Origin: Candidatus Anammoxibacter sp.
GTDB lineage: Bacteria > Planctomycetota > Brocadiia > Brocadiales > Anammoxibacteraceae
Direction: 5' to 3'
NCBI GenBank assembly: GCA_021777105.1
Contig: JAIQZQ010000086.1
Location: 1 to 51,495 of the forward strand
DNA: 51,495 bases
The notes beneath the pieces are model-generated. The model searched no databases and was not told where the DNA came from. It saw nothing but the letters and a program-made list of their open reading frames with translations. Both the position numbers and the translations under genes were made by a program. This document shows, piece by piece, positions 18,592 through 27,818 of this stretch (positions within the stretch are counted from its first letter, which is position 1; each line of letters starts with the position of its first letter).

Positions 18592-18903
18592 TTAGTATCT
18601 TATAAGCAAAGTTTAGACAATTTTTGACAAGATATTTTGTAATACTACGCAGATTTTTAACTTTTTTTATAGAATTTATTCAAAAATTGAAAATTTTTCC
18701 CAAAACTTTAGTTCACTTTTAACTTCAGCTTACTTTAGTCACTCTTCCGGTTTATCCGGGTTAGTATCTTATAAGTAAAGTTTAGACAATTTTTGACAAG
18801 ATATTTTGTAATACTACGCAGACTTTTATTTTTTTTTATAGAATCTATTCAAAAATTTAGTTCACTTTTAACTTTAGTCACTCTTCCGGTTTATCCGGGT
18901 TAG
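18592..18903 (+). repeat. Tandem repeat of 169-bp and about 139-bp units
   Basis: Two direct copies abut: 18592-18760 and 18761-18899, and a third begins with TTAG at 18900. Each starts TTAGTATCTTATAAG, runs through AGTTTAGACAATTTTTGACA and GTAATACTACGCAGA, and ends with the dispersed word TCACTCTTCCGG then TTTATCCGGG. The second copy lacks about 30 bp in the middle. It sits between convergent genes, downstream of both. Confidence 0.85.
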
Positions 18904-18929
18904 GCTTATCTCTACCCGCTAAAATTCAT

Positions 18930-20762
18930 TTACACTTTTCCAGACAGTTTAATGGTAAAAGTAGCGCCGCATCCATGTTTACTTTCAACCTTAATGTCTC
19001 CGCCATGTTTTTTAATAATGCCGTAAGAGACGGCCAGCCCCAGGCCAGTGCCTTTGACAGCGGATTTGGTTGTAAAAAACGGCTCGAAAATTTCGCGTTT
19101 TATTTCATATGGTATTCCATCGCCGTTATCTTTAATACGAATCAAAACATTTTCTTTTTCCAGCTCCGTAGTTATATCAATTTGCCCTTTTCTATTTCTT
19201 GGCAAAGATTCTTCGGCATTTTGTATAATGTTAAGCAACACCTGTTTGATCTGGTCCGGCACTATATTGATTTCCGGAATGTTATCCGCAAAATGTTTAT
19301 AGAGCGAAATCTTTCGCTCCTGCATCTTCTTTTTAACCATAACAATCATCTCATTTATGACATCATGGATATTGATCTTTTTAACTATGCCCGCCGAAGG
19401 GCGGTTAAAATCCTGAAGGCTTTTTGTTAGACTTGCCACACGATTACATTCCCTGACAGCCATGTTAACCATTTTCTCTACATGTTCGTCCAGATATTTG
19501 CCAATGTAATCTTCTGAAACAGATTCCAGAACATTTCTTATGCCGGTTATCGGATTATTAAATTCATGCGCCACTGAAGCTGATAGTTTTCCTATTGCGG
19601 CAAGTTTTTCTGAATGTATCAATTGCTCGCTGGAGACTCTTAAAGCTTCCTCCATCTTTTTTTTGTCTGAGATATCAGTGACAAAGCCTTCCATGGTTTC
19701 TGCATCGTCATTCTTTGAATAAATACCGCAACCCTGTTCCCAAACCCACACCTCATGCCCTTTTAAATTAATAATACGATAAGTAACCTGATAAGGTATA
19801 CGCACAGTCAGGCATTTTTGGATTTCATCATTTATTCTCTCAATGTCATCTGTATGAATAATATCCCTATAAGATTTTGTTTTGTTGTATTCTAGATCGT
19901 CCGGTTTATACCCTGTAATGTCAAACGCGCCGTCGCTTACGTATTCCATAGTCCAATTCGCGTCATTTTTACGCCTATATGCCATACCCGGCAAATTGCT
20001 CATCAATGTTGAAAGGGTGCGTTCGCTCTCTTTAAGCTTTTCAGTGCGCGAAGCAACCAGATCCTCTAAATGATCTTGGTATTTTTCGAGTTCAATAGTT
20101 CGTTTATGTAGTTTATCCTGAGATATAGTTAGGTTCTCTACCATTATATTAAAGGATCTTGTTAAATCTCCAAGTTCATCATTTCCCTGCGCAGGCAATT
20201 CTGTTTTAAAATTGCCCGCGGATAATTGCTTTGAAGCCTTTTGAAGCTGTAAAATTGGATTGTGTATCCACCTTGATTGCCAATATAACCCGCCGCCTAT
20301 AATCAAAACAAAGATTAAAAAAGCTAATATCTCAATCATATAAATTCGATAAATTTCCGCGTTTCTTTCAGATTCCCAGTTGCTATTGATTTTTAATACG
20401 CCAATCTCATCTCCTTCCCAAATAATATTATGGTTAATTGTTATTACAAACCTGCCTTTAAAATCATCCGGTTCCACAAGCGGATATAACTTTTTCCCTT
20501 TATCATTATATAATTTAAGCAACACCCAGTTCTCATTAATATCTTTATTATAATCAAGAATTGCATATACGGCTCCGAGATCGCCGGACAACAGCGATCT
20601 GACTAAACCCGGTTCCATTGCTTTTAAAATAGCATTTTCACGTTTTACAATATTTTGATACTCTTGTGAAAGCATTTTAGGCGCCATGTAAAAATGTATA
20701 ACTAAAATAAAAACGCCTAATGCTACGCAAAACGGCAACATAAGTTTAAAACGCAGTCTCAT
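18930..20762 (-). CDS. Membrane histidine kinase (HAMP-PAS-HisKA-HATPase)
   Basis: A 610-residue inner-membrane sensor kinase. TM1 is at about residues 7-27, a periplasmic part of about 120 residues follows, and TM2 is at about 140-162 (MIEILAFLIFVLIIGGGLYW). Then come HAMP (IHNPILQLQKASKQLSAGNF), a coiled coil, a PAS-3-like domain at about 250-365 (DITGYKPDDLEYN; ending VTDISDKKK), HisKA with H399 in AHEFNNPITGIRN, and HATPase_c with NIIQNAEES, DNGDGI, FEPFFTTK and GTGLGLAVS. Only 9 bp separate it from the upstream PhnD-like gene, so the binding protein probably feeds its periplasmic domain. No regulator is immediately adjacent; the sigma-54 regulator at 14059-15426 is a candidate. Confidence 0.9.
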   Translation of the reverse strand: MRLRFKLMLPFCVALGVFILVIHFYMAPKMLSQEYQNIVKRENAILKAMEPGLVRSLLSGDLGAVYAILDYNKDINENWVLLKLYNDKGKKLYPLVEPDDFKGRFVITINHNIIWEGDEIGVLKINSNWESERNAEIYRIYMIEILAFLIFVLIIGGGLYWQSRWIHNPILQLQKASKQLSAGNFKTELPAQGNDELGDLTRSFNIMVENLTISQDKLHKRTIELEKYQDHLEDLVASRTEKLKESERTLSTLMSNLPGMAYRRKNDANWTMEYVSDGAFDITGYKPDDLEYNKTKSYRDIIHTDDIERINDEIQKCLTVRIPYQVTYRIINLKGHEVWVWEQGCGIYSKNDDAETMEGFVTDISDKKKMEEALRVSSEQLIHSEKLAAIGKLSASVAHEFNNPITGIRNVLESVSEDYIGKYLDEHVEKMVNMAVRECNRVASLTKSLQDFNRPSAGIVKKINIHDVINEMIVMVKKKMQERKISLYKHFADNIPEINIVPDQIKQVLLNIIQNAEESLPRNRKGQIDITTELEKENVLIRIKDNGDGIPYEIKREIFEPFFTTKSAVKGTGLGLAVSYGIIKKHGGDIKVESKHGCGATFTIKLSGKV

Positions 20763-20771
20763 ATTTATTTC

Positions 20772-21626
20772 TTAGTCTTTCTTGTAAAACCTGTCAAGTT
20801 TCATCAATTTCAAAGGTTCATAATCTTCAATAAATGCCGAGCCCACTTTATTAATAGGCGCTTTTTTAAGCAACTCTTTCCCCTCATCAGATTTCCCTAA
20901 AGCCAGAAATGATATTAAAACTTTTTTCCGCGTCTCGTCCGGCACCCGGGGATGCGAAACAAACGGATGCGGGGCTACCGTGGCGGTTTTGTAAATAACC
21001 CGCAATTTATTCCTGATTTCAAGAGGCTGCTTTTCAAGAGTCTTTTGCACGCCGCCTCCGGCCATCGCCTCGTCAAGAACAACGTTTAAATAGACGGATG
21101 TATGAGTTTGCACATATTTCGGGGTAATTTGAATATGAAAAACATCATTAAAAGCGGCTCGTGTCATTAAAGAAGCGCCTAAAGCATTAGGCGCCGGAAA
21201 AACAACAACCTCTCCTTCCAGATCTGCCATGGATTTTACAGCGCTATCTTTTCGCACAACTACGATTCCATATAGCAAGGTATCCAAATCGCGAATTAAC
21301 GGAATATATCCCTCACGATCATGCGCTATTAAAACATGATAAGGGTTCATATAAGCAAAATCAAACTTGCCTGCTATAAATTCTTTTTCAAAATCAGGGA
21401 TAGTAGGAGAGCCTTGCAACTGGAACCGACAGCCGGCGCGTCTTCCCAATTCTTTAAGTATAGGAGTCCAGATTTTGCTAATTTGAGTTGAGTCAAACTG
21501 TGGAACTACGCCAACAGTATATGTTCTTTGTTCAGGTTTAACTTCTCCCCCGGCAAATAACACTGCGGAAATATTTAAAATAAACGCAATAATCAGGCAT
21601 AAAAAAACGCTTTTATATTTAACCAT
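20772..21626 (-). CDS. PhnD-like periplasmic substrate-binding protein
   Basis: A 284-residue protein with a signal peptide (basic start MVKYK, hydrophobic core to about residue 25, AGG near the cleavage site). The mature part matches the phosphate/phosphonate-binding PhnD-like family: YTVGVVPQFDSTQISKIW, then DFEKEFIAGKFDFAYMNPY, then VVVRKDSAVKSMADLEG and PHPFVSHPRVP. There is no ABC transporter beside it; the next gene is a membrane kinase 9 bp away. In such pairs the binding protein usually acts as an extracytoplasmic sensor subunit rather than a transporter subunit. The ligand is not readable; oxyanions are only a family-based guess. Confidence 0.88.
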   Translation of the reverse strand: MVKYKSVFLCLIIAFILNISAVLFAGGEVKPEQRTYTVGVVPQFDSTQISKIWTPILKELGRRAGCRFQLQGSPTIPDFEKEFIAGKFDFAYMNPYHVLIAHDREGYIPLIRDLDTLLYGIVVVRKDSAVKSMADLEGEVVVFPAPNALGASLMTRAAFNDVFHIQITPKYVQTHTSVYLNVVLDEAMAGGGVQKTLEKQPLEIRNKLRVIYKTATVAPHPFVSHPRVPDETRKKVLISFLALGKSDEGKELLKKAPINKVGSAFIEDYEPLKLMKLDRFYKKD

Positions 21627-22162
21627 ATAGTACTCCTTTATTTTTAAAAAGAAGAGTCTGTAATTAACTAGAGAGTGATAAGTTCTTATCTTACACCGAG
21701 GGTAGGGGCTGACTTTAGTCGCCCTTATTAAACTTCATTTAAATACTATTACGATTGAGAATTACATCATTGAACACGAGCGCAAAGTGTTAATTCCAGC
21801 GTTTATGACATTGCATCTGTATTTTACAAATTTCAAAACCTTTAAATAATCTCAAAATTTTTGTTTTTCTTCGTGCCTTTGTGTCTTTGTGGCTTAAATC
21901 GCTTTTGATTCTAAAAATTTAAGCTTATGCAGAAGCTCTATAATTAACAAAATGACTTATTATTATAAGCTAAAATATGTCAATATTTTTTAGAATTTTT
22001 AAAAATATTGACCTACCTTTAGTCTAAATTGACTATTTAAAAACCCGCAAGTTGACAAAAAGGCCCCAGTCTATATATACTATACTCCTGCCTCAGGAAC
22101 ACTTTGCTTAAGTAGAAAGTTTGGAATAATATTTTTTAAAATTCATAAATTTTTATATAAAC
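21627..22162. other. Divergent intergenic region with one dispersed word
   Basis: The 536-bp gap separates the PhnD-like gene (minus) from the flavoprotein gene (plus). It holds a C-type dispersed word (CTTCGTGCCTTTGTGTC, near 21870-21886) and AT-rich DNA. No ORF or RNA is convincing. A promoter for the flavoprotein gene is listed separately. Confidence 0.5.
22052..22081 (+). promoter_or_regulatory. Sigma-70-type promoter for the flavoprotein gene
   Basis: A perfect TTGACA at 22052-22057 is followed after 18 bp by TATACT at 22076-22081, about 80 bp before the start codon at 22163. It is the clearest house-keeping promoter in the window, but is predicted from consensus only. Confidence 0.5.
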
Positions 22163-23206
22163 ATGAAAAATCAATATGACACTATAATAGTCGGCTCCGG
22201 CCCATCAGGCTCGGCGGCGGCAAAGATGTTAGCAAATAAAGGGCTGAGCGTTTTGATTGTTGAAAAGAAAAAACTCCCCAGATACAAAATATGCTCAGGC
22301 ATTATCTTTAAAAAGTCTTTGCAAATTGTTGAAAAAAATTTCGGAAAGCTTCCCGATCATGTATTTGTCACTCCAAATTTTTATAAAGGAGTGCGCATGT
22401 GGGACATAGACGGCTCGCATACCGACTATCCATTCAGGATGATGGATCAAGGCGCGCCAAATGTGTGGAGATCGGAATTTGATCATTGGCTTGCTGAAAA
22501 TAGTGGAGCGGAAATAGCGGACGAAACTAGAGTTGTCGATTTCAACCAATCCGGCAATCAAATTGAGATAAACTGCGTTAAATCAGGTGAACAGCTAAAC
22601 TTTACGTCTAAATTTTTAATTAGCGCCGAGGGAAGCTATTCAACCATAAGAACAAAACTTGATCCTGAGTTTGAAAAAGGGCTGGAGTGGTCAATAGCCT
22701 ATCAAAACTATTACGAAGGCAGTAGCGATCTGGATCCCCAATTTTATCACGGTTTTCTTGATAAAAAATTTGGAGACGTTTACGCCTGGTTTAATGTTAA
22801 AGAAGGATTAATGGTTTTCGGCACCGCTCTTGACAGGGGCCATATGCTTGCGCCATACCTTTCGGAGTATACTAAATTTCTTGAAGAAAAACATAACCTC
22901 AAACTTGGCCCCCTTGTCAGAAAAGCAAGCTGCGTCGGCAGCAACATGTGCTCAACCGGCAGGTTTTATCTGGGGAGAAACAACATCCTCTTTGTAGGCG
23001 AATCCGCGGGCTTCCTAAACATGTTTGGCGAAGGCATCTCATCAGCCCTGGCAACCGGCGTATTAGCAGGCAACGCAATTTGCGAAGCAATAGATTCAAA
23101 CAAAGACGCAGCCCAAATATACGAAGATACCGCAAAAAAAGAGAAAAAAAGCACAACCATCTCATGGAAAATGGCCGAAAGAATGGCCAACCGCAAGGTT
23201 ATGTGA
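22163..23206 (+). CDS. Geranylgeranyl-reductase-family FAD-dependent oxidoreductase
   Basis: A 347-residue flavoprotein. The N-terminus has the FAD dinucleotide-binding motif TIIVGSGPSGSAAAKMLA near residues 7-24, followed by VLIVEKK. The family fingerprint FVGESAGFLNMFGEGISSAL (about residues 276-295) closes the FAD site. PRYKICSGII near 37-46 is like the PRxKxCGG stretch of the family. Relatives reduce double bonds in isoprenoid chains of lipids, quinones or chlorophyll, or hydroxylate aromatics. The substrate here cannot be told, and no lipid or pigment genes are near. It stands alone, followed by the repeat field. Confidence 0.85.
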   Translation: MKNQYDTIIVGSGPSGSAAAKMLANKGLSVLIVEKKKLPRYKICSGIIFKKSLQIVEKNFGKLPDHVFVTPNFYKGVRMWDIDGSHTDYPFRMMDQGAPNVWRSEFDHWLAENSGAEIADETRVVDFNQSGNQIEINCVKSGEQLNFTSKFLISAEGSYSTIRTKLDPEFEKGLEWSIAYQNYYEGSSDLDPQFYHGFLDKKFGDVYAWFNVKEGLMVFGTALDRGHMLAPYLSEYTKFLEEKHNLKLGPLVRKASCVGSNMCSTGRFYLGRNNILFVGESAGFLNMFGEGISSALATGVLAGNAICEAIDSNKDAAQIYEDTAKKEKKSTTISWKMAERMANRKVM

Positions 23207-24005
23207 GACTCGTATGATTGGTTATAAAAAACAGTAAATAATTATTACGAGAGGCAAGGTTTCAAATATTGCATGCTTGATACTGGTTACTGGATGCTGG
23301 ATACTTAATACTGGTTTTTGGAGACCTGATAAACCGAACCATGTTTTGCCTTTAATCAATTTTCCATGCTTTTCGCTTTTTAGCTTTGCTCTATGTATGA
23401 GGCATGCTCTTCGCTCTTTGATCCGTGTTCTATACTTTATACTTTTAAATTAGTGAAGATATGTGGTTAATTTGCTTTTGCTTTTAAATTAGTGAAGATT
23501 AGTGGTTAATTTGCCTTTGCTTTAATCTGCGCAATCAGTGAAATCCGTGGTTGTTTTAATCTGTGCAATCTGTGAAATCTGTGGTTAGCTTTTGCTTTTA
23601 AATCCGTCTGTGCAATCTGTGGTTAGCTTTTGAATTAGTGAGGATTTGTGAAGATATGTGGTTAATTTGCTTTTTGCTTTTATCTGTGTAATCTCTGGTT
23701 TGTTTGCTTTTATCTGTGAAATCTGTGTAATCTGTGGTTTGCTTTTGTTTTTTGCTTTTAAATTTGTGTAAATTTCTGAAGATGTGTGATTAAGATTTTT
23801 GCTTTTATCTGTGTAATCTCTGGTTTATTGCTCTTGCTTTTTTTCGTGCCTATTCGTGAATTTTCGTGGGCAAGCTTTTGCTTTTGTTTTTTTGTGTAGA
23901 TTTCTGAAGATGTGTGGTTAATTTGCTTTTTGCTTTTATCTGTGAAATCTGTGTAATCTGTGGTTTGCTTTTATCTGTGAAATCTGTGTAATCTTTGGTT
24001 TGTTT
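23207..24005 (+). repeat. Word-repeat array 1
   Basis: After a patch of GGATACT/GGATGCTGG words (about 23278-23310) the region from about 23440 is made almost wholly of three degenerate phrases: A (GTGAAGATGTGTGGTTAA), B (ATCTGTGTAATCTGTGGTT) and C (TTCGTGNNTNTTCGTG...GTGGGCAAGC). They are separated by TTTTTGCTTTT. TGTG or CGTG recurs every 9-10 nt. No coding sense: frames here give repetitive Phe/Cys/Ile/Leu strings. All phrases run on the plus strand, toward the 3-prime end of the minus-strand gene at 24020. Confidence 0.9.
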
Positions 24006-24019
24006 TTAATTACCGCAAA

Positions 24020-24202
24020 TCAAAATCCCTGTGCTTTTAATATTTTGCTGATCTCCAAATTTTCCGGGGGCATGGTCTTTCGTAAAAAATTGTTGAGCTC
24101 TTCAAGATGGCGCAGCTTTTCAGCCGGCGGCAAATCAATAAAATATTTCATCGCCTCAAGATCAAATTCGTCTTCAACCGATTTCTTCTTAATGTTTTCC
24201 AT
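24020..24202 (-). CDS. Small protein paired with a nucleotidyltransferase
   Basis: A 60-residue acidic/basic helical protein (VEDEFDLEAMKYFIDL; PPAEKLRHLEELNNFLRKT). It overlaps the end of the upstream nucleotidyltransferase gene by 14 bp, so the two are translated together. The PPAEKLRHLEELNNFL stretch is common in small partners of such nucleotidyltransferases. By position it could be an antitoxin or accessory subunit; its function is not established. Confidence 0.65.
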   Translation of the reverse strand: MENIKKKSVEDEFDLEAMKYFIDLPPAEKLRHLEELNNFLRKTMPPENLEISKILKAQGF

Positions 24203-24689
24203 TTTGATAATCCTGAATAATTTTTAGAGCTTTAATATCAACCGCATCCCTTTCCCTGCCCGCTTTTTCCTTTAATCTAATCAAGTCGCTAATTGCCGCA
24301 ATAGGAACCGCAATTCCGTCTGAGTCTAAAATAATGCGGTTCTCAATAATTTGTTCGATCTCCATATCCGGCAAAATTAACAAATCAACATGCTCCAAAG
24401 GATTTTTTGGGTTATATACAGAAAACACCTTCATGTTTTTTTCGAGAATCCATTCATTGCGTTTTTGCGCATCCGCCAGATCATCTATATTAACAGGAAC
24501 ACGAGGCTTAAATTGCAATTGTTTAACCGCTTTAATAAAAAGCTCAATCTCGCTGTCCGTTAAACATATAACAATATCTATGTCTCCGGTTGCGCGCGAA
24601 TATCCGTGCAAATTAACGGCAATACCGCCAATAACTGCGTACTTAACCCCGCAATTATTAAGTTCCTTAAAAATATTTTCAAATAACAT
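24189..24689 (-). CDS. AbiEii-like/minimal nucleotidyltransferase
   Basis: A 166-residue protein if started at the ATG at 24689, which GGAAGCGGG precedes; an upstream in-frame start at 24752 adds 21 unlikely residues. The nucleotidyltransferase signature is clear: VIGGIAVNLHGYSRATGDID, with the GG pair at residues 21-22 and the metal-binding D36-x-D38. A later DLLILPD fits the third acidic position. Relatives act as toxins in nucleotidyltransferase-based toxin-antitoxin systems, such as AbiEii, modifying RNA or proteins. The partner is the overlapping 60-residue protein. The pair is enclosed by word-repeat arrays on both sides. Confidence 0.78.
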   Translation of the reverse strand: MLFENIFKELNNCGVKYAVIGGIAVNLHGYSRATGDIDIVICLTDSEIELFIKAVKQLQFKPRVPVNIDDLADAQKRNEWILEKNMKVFSVYNPKNPLEHVDLLILPDMEIEQIIENRIILDSDGIAVPIAAISDLIRLKEKAGRERDAVDIKALKIIQDYQNGKH

Positions 24690-24752
24690 ATACCCGCTTC
24701 CACAATATTGGATTAAATTGATACTCTCATCCGCAAATTGTAACATAATCAA

Positions 24753-25508
24753 AACAAAACCGAGAAGTTAAAACCTTTTATCTGGAAGCAGGATACGGAT
24801 TACTTGAGTTTTGTTTTTAACTATTGAGCAGCTTGCCTGCTCTAGTGAGAATTATCCCCGGAAGGGGAAATCTGTGATTTATTTTCTTTACTTTTGTTTC
24901 GTGTAATTTCGTGCGCACGCTTTTGCTTTTGTTAATTTATTCGTGTAGATTTGTGAAGATGTGTGGTTAATTTGCCTTTTGTTTTTGCCTTTATCTGTGT
25001 AATCTGTGGTTTGTTTTTATTTTGTTGCTTTTGAATTTGTATGAATTCGTGAAGATGTGTGGTTAACTGCTTTTTGCTTTTATTGTTTTACCTTTGTTTT
25101 TAATCTGTGAAATCTATCGTTTGCTTTTTGCTTTTATCTGTGCAATCTCTGGTTTGCTTTTGTTTTTTGCTTTTGAATTTGTGTGGTTAAACTTTTTGCT
25201 TTTATCTGTGCAATCTCTAGTTTATTGCTCTTGTTTGTTATTTCGTGTAATTTCGTGTTTTTCCGTGGGCAAGCCTTTGCTTTTTTATGCTTTAATCTGT
25301 GTAATCTGAGAAATCTGTGGTTTGCTTTATATGCCCTTGCTTTTCGCTTTTATTTGCCAACAGCCAATTGCCAACCACAAACTGAATCAGCTTTTGCTTT
25401 TCTTTGCGTTTTTGTGATTTTGTGGCTTAAATTGATTTTGTTTTTCCCGTATTAGCTTCTACTTTTTATAGCCTTTGCCATTCACATTTATTTTAAGAGA
25501 CACATTTT
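24753..25508 (+). repeat. Word-repeat array 2
   Basis: The same A, B and C phrases as in array 1 fill about 24885-25450. Stretches such as GGCACGCTTTTGCTTTTGTT-like text, then phrase A, then phrase B, then TTATTGCTCTTG and phrase C recur in the same order in array 3 (27083-27355), so the two are segmental copies. Frames across it are not genes. Confidence 0.88.
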
Positions 25509-25898
25509 TTACCAAATAGTTTTTATATTGGATATATTTTGAAGGATTTCATCTTTGGTAATTATTGTGACGGTAAGGTATTTTGCAGTTGAAACGATTA
25601 TTTTATCGTGAAGTTCCGGAATGTCATTAAGGGACGCCATTTTCTGGAGGATGGGGTAATCAAGAGGAATGAGAATAAAATTCTCGCTGTCGTTTATTTT
25701 TTTTAATAATTTCTTAAAATTGAATCTGATACGTTTTTTATCAAATATACTTAATGCTTCCGCAATGACAATTGAAGGCACAAAGATAATAATTTCACCT
25801 TTTTCGCATCTATTAAAAATATCAAATGCCTTTTTGCTTAATTTTGGATTATCGGTAAACCACCAAAGTAACGCATGAGTGTCTGTTACAAAATTCAT
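25509..25898 (-). CDS. PIN-domain toxin, VapC-type
   Basis: A 129-residue PIN-domain ribonuclease. The acidic active-site residues are readable: D6 in VTDTHALLWWF, E47 in VIAEALS, D98 in LHDKII and D116 in TKDEIL. The TDTHALLWW start is typical of the DTH subgroup of VapC toxins. The antitoxin gene lies directly upstream (7 bp gap) on the same strand, giving a standard antitoxin-first order. VapC proteins cut tRNA or rRNA when the antitoxin is lost. The locus sits as an island between word-repeat array 2 and a 680-bp gene-free stretch. Confidence 0.88.
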   Translation of the reverse strand: MNFVTDTHALLWWFTDNPKLSKKAFDIFNRCEKGEIIIFVPSIVIAEALSIFDKKRIRFNFKKLLKKINDSENFILIPLDYPILQKMASLNDIPELHDKIIVSTAKYLTVTIITKDEILQNISNIKTIW

Positions 25899-25905
25899 AA
25901 AAGCC

Positions 25906-26121
25906 TTAAATTTCTATTTTGCTATAAAGCGATTTTTTAGAGGAACTGATATCTTCATCGGTAATTTCTACATCCTTTAGAATACCTTTAAGAGAAATAA
26001 CTCTTTTGCCGGTAGGCCCAATCTTTTTGAGAACGGACAATTTTAAATCCATAACATCTTTTTCTATAGTATCAATCTTATGCAGCAAATCAAAAGCGCT
26101 ATTTAAAACCGCAGGTTTCAT
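25906..26121 (-). CDS. Antitoxin of the VapC-type pair
   Basis: A 71-residue protein starting at the ATG at 26121, chosen because AAAGGA lies 8-13 nt upstream; a frame starting at 26232 would add 37 residues without signals. The sequence MKPAVLNSAFDLLHKIDTIE, then KKIGPTGKRVISLKGILKD and EDISSSKKSLYSKIEI resembles VapB-like antitoxins in size and in having a C-terminal tail that would wrap the toxin. The DNA-binding fold cannot be assigned by eye. Confidence 0.7.
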   Translation of the reverse strand: MKPAVLNSAFDLLHKIDTIEKDVMDLKLSVLKKIGPTGKRVISLKGILKDVEITDEDISSSKKSLYSKIEI

Positions 26122-26799
26122 AATAATATTCCTTTGCCAAAACTCTTTACTGAAATTTACTAATATATTGAGTAGAAGAGGATAATTCTCATTGTAAGCT
26201 TTTATTTTTAATAAATATACCAAATTTGCCAATAATTTTCCAGTTATGGCTCGGCTAATAATAAGTTTTATAGGCTCTATAAGTGTTTTTGTGAATAAAA
26301 AAAGCTAACAAAAAATACTGCGATGGATCACTATCAAAAAGTATTTTAGTGTCTTAAAATAGTTGTTAAAAATTGTTTAACCAAGTTTTATGTTTTTATG
26401 ATTGTAATATAAGGCATAATGTCACATCAAGAGTTATCTTTTAATGATTATGGTTATTTTTGTAATGATATTTTTAAAAGAAAATTACACATTCCCCGTT
26501 TCTTTCTTTTTAGAGAGGAGGCTGTCTATTGTTGATTGTTTCAATGCATAAAGTAACGAGTGGCGAGTAATGATTAAATCATTTAATGAGGGCTTTTGAT
26601 TTTGAGAGCTTAGAGTTTTTGGTTTTATTAGCGTTGAGTTCTGAAAATTCGCGGTTATAACGGATTTTGCTATAATCCGCTAAAATCATTGTTTTGGGCT
26701 ATGTTTAAACTCAATACTGAGTATTGTTTAGGTCAGAAGGATTCAAGTCGGAGACATTGAACCAACAACGTTTATACCGTTTATGCTTTTTTCGCGGTA
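26122..26799. other. Gene-free stretch upstream of the VapC-type pair
   Basis: About 680 bp without a supported gene. It is AT-rich to about 26500, then more mixed. One imperfect hairpin, AACGGATT with AATCCGCT, lies near 26660-26685. This region should hold the autoregulated promoter of the toxin-antitoxin operon near 26130-26250. Confidence 0.45.
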
Positions 26800-27818
26800 A
26801 TTTCGAGTCTTTTGTGGGCAACTTTTGCTTTTGTTAATTTATTAAAAAGGATTTATGAAGATGTGTGGTTAAGCCGTTTTTTGCTTTAAACTGTGTAATC
26901 CGAGCAATCTGTGGTTGGCTTTTAAATTTGTGAGGATTTGTGAAAATGTGTGGTTAATTTGCCTTTTGTTTTTAATCTGGGCAATCTGTGGTTGGCTTTT
27001 GAATTTATGCAAATTCGTGAAAATGTGTGGTTAAGCTTTTTGCTTTTATCTGTGCAATCTCAGGTTTATTGCTCTTGCTTTTTTTTCGTGTAATTTGTGT
27101 CTTTCATGGGCACGCTTTTGCTTTTGTTAATTTATTAGTGTAGATTTGTGAAGATGTGTGGTTTATTTGCCTTTTGTTTTTGCTTTATCTGTGTAATCTG
27201 TCGTTAGCTTTTGTTTTTTGCTTTTTAATTTGTGTGGATTCGTGAAAATGTGTGTGGTTAAGCTTTTTGCTTTTATCTGTGCAATCTCTGGTTTATTGCT
27301 CTTGCTTGTTATTTCGTGTAATTTCGTGTTTTTCCGTGGGCAGGCTTTTGCTTTTCATGGTTGTTGTTGGGTTTCGTTCCTCTACCCAACCTACGCAATT
27401 TGTTTGTTTTAATCCGCGCAAATCCGCGTTATCTGTGTCATCCGTGTTCCATGCTTTTTGCTTTTATCTGTGTAATCTGCGCAATCTGTGGTTTATTGCT
27501 CTTGCTTTTTTTTCGTGTAATTTCGCGTCTTTTCGTGGGCACGCTTTTGCTTTTTTTTTAGTGTAGATTTGTGATGATGTGTGGTTAATTTGCTTTTTGC
27601 TTTTACTTTTATCTGTGTAATCTGTGCAAATCTGTGGTTGGTTTTTAAAGGAATATTAAAAAGGGAGGCTAAAGCACTCCACTACCCTCGGTTGGGTGGT
27701 TTATTGCTTTTCATTTTTGTTTTTGCTGTTAATCCACGCAAATCCGCGTTATCTGTGTCATCTGAGTTCCATGCTTTTTGCTTTTATATGTGTAATCTGC
27801 GCAATCTGTGGTTTGTTT
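26800..27818 (+). repeat. Word-repeat array 3
   Basis: The largest array: about 1 kb of phrases A, B and C with TTTTGCTTTT spacers. An insert near 27358-27400 carries GTTGGGTTTCGTTCCTCTAC-type text, also seen inside the palindromic element at 28698-28926. The order C-A-B repeats several times. It ends at the stop codon of the minus-strand gene at 27819. Apparent ORFs here are translations of the repeat. Confidence 0.9.

Noticed and set aside
23440..27818. CRISPR array
   Set aside because: Repeats are degenerate, unevenly spaced and lack unique spacers of constant length; no cas genes are near.
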